From contig CM066912.1 in assembly GCA_033964015.1 (NCBI GenBank), forward strand, positions 26,199,605 to 26,263,604: a stretch of DNA of 64,000 bases, given 5' to 3'. A model generated the notes under the pieces. The model did not search any database, was not told where the DNA came from, and was given only the letters and a program-made list of their open reading frames with translations. The DNA is from Scolanthus callimorphus. Taxonomy: Eukaryota > Cnidaria > Anthozoa > Actiniaria > Edwardsiidae. How positions within the stretch are numbered: position 1 is the stretch's first letter; each line of letters begins with the position of its first letter. This document shows, piece by piece, positions 1-10,525 of the stretch. The position numbers and the translations under genes were made by a program.

Positions 1-278
1 CTCGTCAGAAAAAATTTCCTGCTTTATCACAGGCTGACCAGGCGAATATTCCAATTCCAATTCCAATTCTCCCCAAGACACAACTCAGGAGACATTTAAA
101 GGTAATAAGTCAACTTTATTTACTAATAATTTTCCTGGTCTGCCTGTGGTCTTATGTGAATTCTAGTCGGAAACTGGTCGGCTTAATATCGCCAACCTTT
201 CTTCAAAAACGTTTTTTCACGTGATCACAGAAGAACAGTTAACCACTAGACGAGAAACTCGTCTAGTGTGAATTCGGC
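1..278. mobile_element. Truncated copy of a TA-flanked MITE
   Basis: The right part of this segment matches the right part of the complete element at 42748-43146: the GTGATCACAGAAGAACAG stretch, then CGAGAAACTCGTCTAG, ending GTGTGAATTCGGC before TA. The left end lies outside the window, and position 1 begins in the CTCGTCAGAAAAA motif found near the left terminus of the complete copy. It lies downstream of the last recognised exon of the minus-strand transporter. A short AATTCC repeat sits at about 47-66. Confidence 0.6.
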
Positions 279-446
279 TATCATTGATAAACACTATTGT
301 TACTCTAATATGGATATTTGCTAAGCGAGGAACAACTGATCCTCGATTCGAGGCTGAAAGATGTTTATCCAAGTCCACCGTTTTGGCAAATGTTTTCATA
401 TGAAAACAGGGCAAACGCTTTTCAGTCTCAAGTCCCCTCATCCTAC

Positions 447-473
447 CTGAGAGAAAGCCAGAAATGCCATCAC
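447..473 (-). CDS. SLC18B1: 27-nt terminal or penultimate exon of the SLC18B1-like gene
   Basis: An acceptor (CTCTTTTTCAG) is followed by nine codons, VMAFLAFSQ, and then by a good donor (CAG/GTAGGA). It joins in phase to the preceding exon ending WMSS. If the donor is not used, translation adds VG and stops at 438. If it is used, this is a microexon and the last coding exon is left of about 430 or outside the window. The family normally continues for a full last TM helix plus a cytosolic tail, which favours a missing exon. Confidence 0.5.
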
Positions 474-3400
474 CTGAAAAAGAGATAATAACTTTCTATA
501 GATAAAATCAGATATTTCTTTTCAACCTGTACACATACAGACTAAATTACCACTGTTTTAGCCTAGTCCCCAGACTACTCGGCGGGCATGTCAGGCTTTA
601 TCTGGCTATGACGTCACCTGCTGCTCACCCGAGAAAAATTGAAAGAACAAAGCGGATTAGCTGAGAGCAACGGGAAGCCTGTGGACGAGGCTCAGATAAA
701 AAAAAAGTGTCGAGTGTTAACACTCTTAGCCAGTCAGAAACGAAAGCCATTCAACAGCTGACCAATCAGGAGATAACGTATGTACAACTTGCTTTCTGAT
801 TGGCTGACTAATAACAAAGACCAAGACGTCAACCAATAGGAGCGTGTAGAAACGTGTGAATTACTTTCGACAGTCATCTGAAATTCGCTCTATCAGCACA
901 GGGGATTTCTGCAGAAACCCATCCATGGGAAAGGCTGAATTTCCCATGGTGGAAGAATGGGAAGTGTTCGGATTTCCCATGGCTATCCATGTGAATTCCG
1001 AACACTTCCCATGCGTGTGCCTTGGGAAATTCAGCATTTCCCATGGATGGGTTTCTGCAGAGATTCCCTGACATGAGTTTTTACTACTTTACCGAGGACA
1101 TCCATGGGAACCCAAGGTATTCCATCATGATTCCTCCGATAACTGGTCCGGTAAATCCCCTGGAGAAACAACGATAGCAAATACCGATCAGTGTGTGTGT
1201 GTGTGTGTGTGTGTGGGGGGGGGTGGGGGGGGGGGGGGGGGGGGGGGGGGGAGTGAGAGGAAGAGGAAGAGGAGGAAGTGAAAAAGTTGAAGTACTAATG
1301 TTTTTCGTGCTTTCGGGCAACTAGTAACGGTCCACTGTGGTAGGACATGAGCCGAGTTGAATTCGAGGGCTGGGTCGAGCCCACAAGGCCTTCGGGTGAT
1401 GTCACATCTACCAAACCACAGCAAACCCATCCTTATGTTTTGGCCGCCAAATGGCTCTCATTTTATAACATGCGACTTGCGGGAATCGTTCGTTTGGTTT
1501 ACATTAATAACTACATACCCAAGATTTGAAGCGCCTGTGAATAAACCCGAGAGCAGTGAGTCAGTTGTGTGGTCCTGCGGCAAACCTTTCTCCCTATTAA
1601 AATTCAAGGAAAAATTATAAACTGGGAATCCTTTTGGTCGAATACAAGGCAATTTTTCCTCAAGCTTCGAGCCTCTGCCAGGGCCGGAAATTACGACAAG
1701 CTGGTCGCCTGGGTGACCACAAAACACGGCTAGACGACTAAAAATTTCAACTTACGCGACCGAATAGACTTTTCATTGATGACACATGGTGTCATTATCT
1801 CGGAGTTGAAAACGATCGATACCAGGTTTTTATCATCTTGAACTTTTCAAGAAGATTTTAGTATCGCCGATCATGGGTGTTAAGGTTTTTTCTTCTTAGA
1901 TTTCTTACCTGCAGCATTCTTGCATATAAGGCACGCACGGCACATAGTAACAGCTCGCAGCAATGCCACAACATGCGAGACCAATGCACATCAGCCAAAT
2001 TTTTCTGTTAAAAAAAGACATTTCAAGCAAGTAGGCAAGAAGTTTCGAGCCTACTCTCCTTCCGAGTTTCTTGTATTTTCCAGCGAAAACGAAATAAAAT
2101 GAGATTATCAGCCCAGGCGCGGCGTTTCATTGTATGCAGTGAGAAGTTAAACCGCTGGATTTGTGCGGGCGCTCGAACTCTGCCGGAGAAGAGGAGAGGT
2201 TTCCCTGTGACGTCAAACCTTAACCACAGGAAACCCGCCCAGATTAACCACAGGAAACCCGCCCAGATTAACCACAGGAAACCCGCCCAGATTGACCACA
2301 GGAAACCCGCCCAGATTAACCACAGGAAACCCGCCCTGATTAACTACAGGAAACCCGCCCAGAACACAAGGGACTAGACTGTGAGATTATGGCCTACCGT
2401 TCTGGTAAAAAAGGAAGGAATGGTGCCGGTCCAAGGAGAAGAAGACCAATGCCAGACAAGTTTAAGCCGAATATCATCACCTTGGTGTAAGCGTGCTGAG
2501 GAAAACATGTAAATACAGCCTTCAGTTGTTAACTTTCTGCCATCATGTGAAAACAAACTAAGCTTGCTGCGTTTTTCATCAACAGCAGTCTTGGTTTATC
2601 ACAATTATCCTCACCGTTTTCTCGGTATCTACTTCATCGCTGAATGCCATATAGTCGTCTTCTAATAGAACGAGGCATAATCAAACAAAAGCACCATTCA
2701 TATTCAAATAAGGTGACTATTGTGACATTCAGCGATGAAGCATATACCGTTTTCTCGCATATCCAGCCGGTCAGAGGTGTTAAGAGTGCGTAGCTTAGGG
2801 ATAACACGGAGAATAGAAGACCGGTACGTGTAGCGTTCAGTCCAATCTGTAAAAATATTAAAGCATTAGAGCACAACTTTCTATTACTTTATCGGCGCAA
2901 TAGCTTGCATCATGTTGGGAGAGAGACGAGAATGTGTATCGGTGATTTTTCATTCATTTGTTTTGTTTCGATTTGTTTATGTTTGGATTGTTTTTTCTTT
3001 CAGTTAGGTTGTTTGTTTGTTTACTATGCTAATCACCTGTTTGACGTGAGGTGCTAAGGTCGGGTCCAAGAATGAAGCAAAAGTGTAGGATATCGCTATA
3101 TGGAAACCTGCAAGTAAAAAAATTAAGGACGGATCATTTGATACCTGAGAATGAGAATGGGTTTTGCAACATCGACAAGTCAACAGTTTATGCCCAAATG
3201 GTCTTGAAAAAATCCCAGATTCTTCACTGGGGAGTGGGACGGTAAGGATGTTACAGATCTTTAAAAAGAGCCTGTGTCAGCCGCCGTTTTCACAGAATAG
3301 CAACATACCAAGTCGGAGAAAGCATCCATTTCCGTCGGCTGATAGAGAATATATGAAACTTTGTTTTTAGATGTTTATGAAGAAATGTCTACACATAATT

Positions 3401-6400
3401 CGTCATCGAACGAAACAATAACAAAGGAGTGGCTGACACGGGCTCTTTAAGGGGGTGTACGTTAATTACGTCGCAGGGAGGGGGGGGGGGGGGGGGGCTG
3501 GTGTTTTTTTTTTTCTGCTCGTAGGTTTTTTGAAAACTTACCCCCGTACAAAAAAAGTATTTTCAATTTCTACCCCCTTCGAAAAACGGCTATTTTAAAT
3601 TTTACCCCCCTCCCCCTGCGCGGTAATTGACTAAATTAGTTTCAAATTGGCGTCTAAACTAAGTACGATTGTTGAAGAGGATGTACCGTTAGAACATGCT
3701 CTAAACTGGCAAGAAAACAGAGGGGAAGTTCGACAAAAATCTTTAGTAGGAAATCGTTAGTTGCCGTCAGGACACGGATTTATACAGTGCTCTGCGTTTC
3801 ACACAATTGCACTCACAATCCGTGTCAGTTGAAAATTTTGCATGACACTAAAATGAACCCCCAAAAGTTTCGCGTGTTCTAAAAATTTACCCCAAAAATT
3901 TTCGACGTTCTGCAAAAGTTACCCCCCCCCCCCCCCCCACCCTATAACCCCCCTTCACCCTACGACGTAATTAACGAACAGTCCCTAATGGGACCCTGAC
4001 TTACTCATAAGTAACACTCGTGGAATCCTCAGAGCTCGGGACACGGTATTGGTGTGATCATCGTGTCTTTCCTCTCTTGTCTCTGTGTCTAAGAAGCAGC
4101 CAGCATAAGTTGGTGGCCTCTTCTTCAAGGTGAAACGGATGGATGGTAGTAAATGCTGTGTGTGGGGAATGGGGACAAGAAGGCGAACGAGGAAGGTATT
4201 TATAGGAACTGTGCAATAAATATCCGGAGGGGAGGGGCGCTGAAAAATGGGAAGCACGACTGAAAATTAGCCCGGACCCCCTCCATCAGCGTAAACATTA
4301 GGTAAGACCCCTCGGCAGACCTACCGTAAATTAGATCGCACCCCCACCCTCCCACCCCCCCATAGGGCGCCGCGAATTTAGTTCAACCAATCAGAATGCA
4401 GTATTGGTTAATAGACCACAAGGATTTGACTACAGTACTTGTTACCTATTGTTGGCAGTACACCCCAGATGACTGGAATGAAGAGGAGAAGCACACATCC
4501 CATAATAAGAAACGGAGCCTTGAAACCACCAATCTGAAGGGAACATTAAGGTTTCTCAAACGTGCAGTTATTTTAAGGAAATTATCACAACGTGCATCAT
4601 CATCTTTATGTAAACACGGTTGAAAACAGACCGTTTACAATTAAATTTTTTATAGGAAATAATTTATTCTCCCAGATATAATTTTAAGAGCCCTGGATCT
4701 TGCCGCTGGTGAAAAGATGGGTACGAGATTTGCCCGAGAGGGCTTCCTTGCGCATGTGCGTTCTGTATCAAAATGGCGGACAAATAGTAAAACGTTCCAT
4801 ACGTTGCGAGCGACCATTGCGAGCTAATATCAGCTGCATTGCGTGACAAGTTACAGAAAACATTACACACAGAGAATCTCGAAGGTCAATTTTGGGTCCT
4901 GTCACCCAGACAACTTGGAGGTCCGGGCGCGTACCGGATTCCAAGGTTTTGTGAAATAGACATTTTACCGTGTATAACCCTCCTCCCATTACTGGACCAA
5001 TCATGAAGGCGCAACCTGCGAATATTTCCATCACCCCCTGTGAAGATAGAGATACAGATGAGGCACACAGGCAACCAGAAAGACGGGGAGCTTCTCAAAT
5101 TCAATTGGGACTTCAAAATCATATCATGATAAATGTGAGTAACTAATGTGTTGTTTTTGTCAATGCCAACCCGTGCGTGACGCGGGGTACCTGTGTAGGT
5201 ATTTCCGGGGCCCTGGCGCCAAAACAAAGATGGCGGCCTCACGAACAGCGTTTTTCTCCAAAATCTGCAAGTTCTGACGAACGTTTTGACAATAAGGTTA
5301 GAAATAAGTTAGGACAACTTCTAGAATTCCAAATATGGTAAGTAGAAACTTTTCAACGGAATGAACCCTCTTTATATATATGCGTCAACTGTCGTTATCG
5401 AAGCTGTTGCTTACGAGAGCGGTTGCCTAGCTGAAGATCTTCAACTGTAGCTACAGTATGATATTATCCTTGTCACGTGACCACCCGCGAAAATTTAGCG
5501 TCATATAGTAGTGATATCCATAGACTTTCGCTCAACAAAACAAGGGCTGTCATTGGTTGATTTGGGGTCACGTGGCCTTGAATAATATTGCGGGAATCGG
5601 GCTTTCTGTGCATATGTCACCCTCTGACTTAGGGCTGCCATTGTGGTTGATCTGGGGTCGCGTGGCCGTGAATAATGTTGCGGGAATCAGGCTAATTGGT
5701 CGTCTGTCACCCTCTGACTTAGGGTTGTCATTGGCTGATTGGGGGCCACGTGGCCATGAATAGTATTGCGGGGATCGGGCAAACTGTGCGTATGTCACCC
5801 TCTGAATAATACTGCCTTGAATAATACTGCGGGAATGGGCAAACTGTGGGTATGTCACCCTCTCACTTACCATAAGGGCGGATATATTTTTTCGATACTC
5901 TCCTAACATGATAGCCAGTGCAGCATTCTCACAAGCGGACCCTCCTAGTGCGCTTGCCGTACGTATGAGGAGACAGAGGACAGCGAACACCGCTCCTTTC
6001 GGCAACATTGTCACGAACCTGAGACATTCAAAAAATGAAACGGAAAAATGAAAAATCACAATCACACTACGCGCGCTTAACCAATAGTCTAAAAATAGAT
6101 TCTTCTATTTCTGTACATTTGGCTAGAACTAGTGGAGTAGATTGAGGCGCCTGTTGATGGGCTCCTGATTCTTCTACTCCTGTTCATATGGCTAGACCTA
6201 GTGGAGTAGATGGAGGCTCCTGTTGATATGGCTCCTGATTCTCCTACTCCTGTACATATGGCTAGATTTAGTGGATTTAGGTAGACCTAGTTGAGTAGAT
6301 GGTAGCTCCTGTTGATGGGCTCCTGATTCTTCTACTCCTGTACATTTAGCTAGACCTAGTGGAGTTGATGGAGGCTGCTGTTGATGGGCTCCTGATTCTT

Positions 6401-9232
6401 CTATTCCTGTACATTTGGCTAGACCTAGTGGAGTAGATGGAGGCTCCTATCGATGGGCTCCTTATTCTTCTACTCCTGTATATTTGGCTAGACCCAATGG
6501 AGTAAATGGAGGCTCCTCTTGATGGGCTCCTGATTCTTCTCCTGTACATTTGGCTAGACCTAGTGGAGTAGATGGAGATTCTTCTACTGTGCATATGGCT
6601 TGACCTAGTGGAGCTGATCAGTATATGGAGGCTCCTGTTGATGGGCTCCGGATTCTTCTTCCCATGTGCATATGGCTAGACCTAGTCGAGTAGATGGATG
6701 CTCCTGTTGATGGGATCCTGATTCTTTTACCCCTGTGCATATGGCTAGACCTATTGGAGTAGATCGATGCTCCTGTTGATAGGCTCCTGATTCTTCTACC
6801 CCTGTGCATATGGCTAGACCTAGTGGAGTATATGTAGGCTCCTGTTGATGGGCTCCTGATTCATCTACCCCTGTGCATATGGCTATACCTATTGGAGTAG
6901 ATCGATGCTCCTGTTGATGTGCTCCTGATTCTTCTACCCCTGTGCATATGGCCAAACCTAGTGGAGTAGATGGAGGCTCCTGTTGATGGGCTCCTGATTC
7001 TTCTACTCCTGTGCATATGCCTAGACCTAGCGGAGTAGATGGAGGTTCCTGTTGATGGGCTCCCTGTGCATATGGCTAGACCTAGTGGAGTAGACGGAGG
7101 CTCCTGTTGACGGGCTCCAGCTGCCTACGTAAACAATCCCAAATCCTATAGACCTATTTCAGGAAAGGTTACACCATCACAACTGCCTGTTGTATACCGC
7201 GGTGCATCATGGGAGCAAATATGTATACCAAAACAGAATCATGGACTGGTTTTTAGGATATAAATAGCCATACTTATATCCTAGTGATCAATTTTAACGC
7301 GCGCTCATTGGTCGAAACGTATCACGTTGGTGCATTTTCACAGGACAGATATCAGACGATATTGTCCGTCGGAAGTGATATCCGTCCTGGGAGAAATGTT
7401 TTAAGCAAAAACTGGATATTTTCTGTTTAAAAAATAATGGAAAACAAGCAACCAAGGTTTTTGTCGAAGAGTATTGATGACTATACGGAAATTGGTGGCT
7501 GAGGCGACACCGGAAAACACAAAAAAGTCAACTAAACAGGCCGTGAATGTTTTGAATGGTTTACAAAGTTATTAGTTTTTTGTTGTTTCAATCCAAGTTA
7601 ATTCGATTTGACATTCGCGAAAAAAATGAAAGAAATTAACAAGAAAGAGCAAAATGACGATAAAAGAATTGTTTTTAAACTTACCATTTTGTTGTAGCTT
7701 GGAAATTTGCAATCAGCTCAACCAAAATTCAACCAACCGAGTGTAGTCCAGCAAGCCGACTTCCAAGTTCGATCAGCAGCGCTAAATTTTTCAAACTCTG
7801 CATTTCACAGCTGTAATTTATACTTCAGTTCACAACAGAACAATTAATTAACAGTCCGGCAAGGAATTAGACCTGAAAACCCGAAATCTGGGCTAGATTT
7901 CTGTAGAAAAGCACTCGGGAAAGCACTAGAACTTGTGCGTTGTAAATTGTTTTGTGAATTCGCTCTGACTTCTTCTAGCGCCACTTTAGGGTTTGATTGA
8001 CAGTTTTTGTGTCAACCAATCACAGCTCGAATAAAAATATCTTCGCTTCTCGGGCAACTGTCAACGGCCAACGGCCAACCGGCCATTTTTCATCCTTTGA
8101 CATTATCCGCCGATATTTACAGCCGCCAGAAGAGGTTTATTTAGTAATTATCACCCTGTTTATGCCAAATGATTCTACAATACATAGCTCGCAGGCTGCA
8201 ACAAACGGTTGTGATGATGCAACCTTTTCTGAAATAGGTGTTCAACAGGAAGCCCGAGTAATAGGTGTACTCACGCAAAGATGAGGTGTGCGCCTCCGTT
8301 AAGGAAAAGACCTGTAAGAACTACACATCTGGCGCCCCAGTATGGAATCTAGAACAAATCCAATAGATTACGTCGCATTTTTTTTTTTTTTTTGGGGGGG
8401 GGGTTACTGTAATCCTTGGCGGTATCAAGAAACATCATGAACTTTACAGGAACAGCGTAAGCAAAATTATGTTGAGGATAAATTACTTCTGTTAATTTTC
8501 AATCATTCCAGGGGTTTTGGGACATGAGAGTCAGACAGCCGGGAATGCCTCCACATTTTTGGTGTCATAAATTACCAATGAGATTTAGGCTCATTCTGTG
8601 AAATGCCCAGAAAAGCAGCTTCAAACGTCATAATCGGGTTATTTATTGATTTATTTTATGGTACCCCCCTTCCCCAAATAGTTTTGACTCGGGCAGTGCC
8701 CCCTTCTCAGCCCCACACTTTGCCGCCCATGACTTACCAGTATCGCCCCATACACCATTGAAGACATAAAGGCCACCAGGGGGTATATGCCGAATATGAA
8801 CCCAATGACGGTATCGTTGACCCCACGCTCACGCGCCTATAGAAAATAGTCATATTTAGCTAAAACCGACAGCTCAAAGCCGATGCCGTTGAATCACGAC
8901 CCACGGTGTCAAAACATCGATTTATTTCCGGGTTTGTCTGTTCCGCCACAACTTTTTCTTATCCAATCAGATCCTTGACCTGTTTGACCAGTTATAATCG
9001 AACCAAATCTTTCTCAAGTTACACTTCTTCACTTCTCAAATTTTGTGCTAAACACTTAGAACTTTTCGCTGTTTTCGTAACATGGCGCCTGTTCTGTTTC
9101 GAGGCATAGTCAATCAGGACTTACCTCTAGAGTAAAGAAAGTTGATAGTAAAGCAATACAAGCGTAAGTCAGGAAATACATCACTGACATCGCGATGAAC
9201 CGTAGAACCTTTCTCAAATTGCAGTTTTCCAT
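447..9232 (-). CDS. SLC18B1: SLC18B1-like major facilitator superfamily transporter
   Basis: Rebuilt from 14 exons on the minus strand: 9232-9125, 8836-8738, 8348-8275, 6018-5871, 5037-4969, 4533-4446, 4088-4005, 3107-3037, 2846-2748, 2495-2398, 2004-1909, 1593-1519, 1159-1093 and 473-447. Every junction has GT/AG and a matching phase, so the joined frame is open for about 400 residues. The start at 9232 follows an in-frame stop 9 nt upstream. Recognisable pieces in order: an N-terminal membrane segment, GVNDTVIGFIFG (TM2 region), LPKGAVFAVLCLLIRT, the EIFAGCAFMIGPVMGGGLY motif of TM5, FLDPTLAPHV (TM7), LLFSVLSLSYALLTPLTG, LLSGLFTGASNLGGFTGPVIGG and MEYLGF. These align exon by exon with vertebrate SLC18B1, a 12-TM MFS protein reported to transport polyamines. 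Substrate and membrane location here are inferred from the family. The introns hold several minisatellites and MITEs. The C-terminus looks short by roughly one TM helix, so a further exon may lie beyond position 1. Confidence 0.85.
899..1070. mobile_element. Palindromic CCATGG-rich foldback MITE, copy 1
   Basis: This is a nearly complete 172-bp palindrome. It starts CAGGGGATTTCTGCAG and ends in the complement CTGCAGAGATTCCCTG, with several CCATGG sites in each arm. It is related to copies at 50816-50984 and 57386-57468. It begins about 20 nt after the donor of the SLC18B1-like exon at 1159-1093, inside the intron. Because of the symmetry both strands show similar short ORFs, which are not genes. 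Confidence 0.8.
1190..1251. repeat. (TG)n followed by a G homopolymer
   Basis: About a dozen TG dinucleotides run into nine Gs, a T and 27 Gs. The tract lies inside an intron of the transporter gene (exons 1593-1519 and 1159-1093) and is C-rich in the transcript. Confidence 0.9.
2222..2364. repeat. 24-bp minisatellite, six copies
   Basis: The unit is AACCACAGGAAACCCGCCCA plus GATT, repeated six times with a few substitutions; as 24 is a multiple of 3 one frame stays open. It lies in the transporter intron between exons 2495-2398 and 2004-1909, about 33 nt downstream of the 5' splice site. Confidence 0.92.
3261..3450. mobile_element. MITE with TTAAAGAGCCCGTGTCAGC-type inverted ends
   Basis: The left end TTAAAAAGAGCCTGTGTCAG and right end GCTGACACGGGCTCTTTAA are inverted. 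The internal sequence matches, in reverse complement, the 400-bp copy at 12669-13068, which identifies a family. It directly abuts the next element at 3451. Confidence 0.75.
3451..3985. mobile_element. PIF/Harbinger-type MITE with TAA target duplication
   Basis: The inverted ends GGGGGTGTACGTTAATTACG and GTAATTAACGAACAGTCCC are flanked by TAA at 3448-3450 and 3986-3988. The 3-bp TWA duplication and GGG start fit PIF/Harbinger. There is a G run near the left end (about 3479-3497) and a C run near the right end (about 3930-3947). No transposase is visible. It sits in a transporter intron. Confidence 0.75.
5154..5350. repeat. Dispersed repeat, copy 1 (ATGGCGGC block)
   Basis: Strongly similar over about 195 bp to 44501-44699. 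Both start TTTTGTCAATGCCAACCCGT and end AATATGGTAAGTAGAAACT. The sequence contains an ATGGCGGC start-like context and GTAAG-like donors on the plus strand. Here it lies antisense in a transporter intron, and its short reading frame is interrupted. Confidence 0.8.
5543..5870. repeat. About 86-bp minisatellite starting at the 5' splice site of transporter exon 4
   Basis: Three full units and one partial unit share GTCACCCTCTGACTTAGGG and GCGGGAATCGGGC. The unit nearest the exon (exon 6018-5871) contains the donor itself, ATG/GTAAGTGAGAGGGTGACA. Distal units carry the related CTAAGTCAGAGGGTGACA. The frame of exon 4 stays open through about 300 nt of this intron, so intron retention would extend the protein instead of stopping it at once. 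Confidence 0.85.
6122..7118. repeat. About 69-bp minisatellite, some 14-15 copies
   Basis: The unit contains CTAGACCTAGTGGAGTAGAT, GGAGGCTCCTGTTGATGGGC and TCCTGATTCTTCTACTCCTG. A few units are shortened. Since 69 is 23 codons, long repetitive ORFs appear on the minus strand; they are products of the repeat. It lies in the 2.3-kb intron between transporter exons 8348-8275 and 6018-5871. Confidence 0.93.
7119..8274. other. Rest of transporter intron 3
   Basis: AT-rich intronic sequence. A small inverted pair around 7340-7390 (GGACAGATATCAGACGATAT and ATATCCGTCC) is the only structure seen. No exon-like or RNA gene signal was recognised. Confidence 0.5.
8349..8737. other. Transporter intron 2 with a poly-T/poly-G tract
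   Basis: Intronic sequence with a T run followed by a G run at about 8378-8403. Nothing else was recognised. Confidence 0.5.
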
Positions 9233-10525
9233 AGCGATCTACTTTGCCCTTCAGCACAGTCAGCAGATCCCTCTGAATGCGGATGAGTAATGTTTAGCTG
9301 GCGGTACTCCTTTTGGTTGTGGGCATTTTGGATGGACATTTGGTTTTCCTTCAAAGAATCGCAAATGCAGTGATTGTTATGTGTAAGAGTCGCCACAAAA
9401 TATTATGATCACAAGGCTTTCAAGGTTATCGCGGGATTATTTGATACGACGAACACAAGTTCAAGGACACTTGACAGTATATTATATTGATGAGAACGTG
9501 ACTTCCTTGTTTATATGTCACCCAACTCGCTGGCAGTTCGTATGTCACGTGGTTGTACTGGCCGCGCAAAAAAAAAGAGAAATATATGCGTGATTCATGA
9601 TCCGTAATCATTTTAGGGGTGGACCATTAGAAATTGGGGGAGGGGGTGGCAATTCCCCCAAAAAAATCGAGCAAGGCCAATCCTTCCAAAAACAATTCTT
9701 GCAGAGATCCAACCTAGTAAAAAAAAAACGCAAAACAATTCTTGCACAAACTGATACAAACTGCTTATAGAGAACTTGGTCAAATCACTGCGAATATGTC
9801 ACCTTTTCAGTCACATTTCTTTGCAATTTCGCACACAAGTCGATTAAAACGTTTGTGTGTCTTCAAGTTATGCTCGGTTGATTTACCTTGGGAATTTACC
9901 TTGGGAATTTACCTTGGGAATTTACCATGGTCTATTGATAGGCTCGTAGCGAAATAAACAGTTCATCAGTATAGTATTTAGTATACTGACAAAAGAAGTG
10001 AATATTATTTTCTCAAATCCGTCTGTTCCAAATGTAAATCCAAGTGAGTTGAAACTTTATTATAATATATCGTTTGATATCTGGTATTGGGCCGTCTGTT
10101 ACAAAAATCTCGTGTGATCGGCATAGTTATATCCAGAAGCCTATGACCGGCCTATGACCTATATTCTTCGTTTGTAACACTAATATATGTTCTTTTGGAA
10201 GGTTACCAAAAGATATGTAATCAGCGTCCAGCACTCGTGCATTACGTGTATGTAGGCACAAGGGCTAAAAATGTATAATATAGTTCCATATAGTTGATGT
10301 TCGCAGCACTGAGAATATATGGTGACCATCATAACGCCGATTGACTCGCGCGGGCTCATCATATATTAGAGCCCGCCAATATGTTCATTAAGCACCGGGA
10401 CTGAAACAAAAATTGTCATAAAATTGGAACAAAGAAAAATCTCTGTCACACTTTTGGAGGCCATCTTGATGTCAGAAGAAACACATTACACAGTTTGTGG
10501 CAGTTTTCTATCTTCATTACACATG
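9233..10525. other. Intergenic region between the transporter 5' end and the peptidase 3' end
   Basis: Both flanking genes are on the minus strand, so this should hold the transporter promoter and the peptidase 3' UTR. A 16-bp tandem repeat (TTTACCTTGGGAA type, 3-4 copies) lies at about 9884-9936. The sequence TTTTAGGGGTGGACCATTAG at about 9612 resembles the left end of the element starting at 57252, but I found no right end. No clear TATA box or AATAAA could be assigned. Confidence 0.45.

Noticed and set aside
856..1074. Two overlapping ORFs with similar proteins on opposite strands
   Set aside because: Explained by the palindrome at 899-1070.
6346..6955. Repetitive minus-strand ORFs
   Set aside because: The 69-bp unit is a multiple of three, so ORFs persist by chance. 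It lies in a transporter intron with intact splice sites on both sides.
10180..10362. Short ORFs in the intergenic region
   Set aside because: No homology pattern, no splice context, and AT-rich composition.
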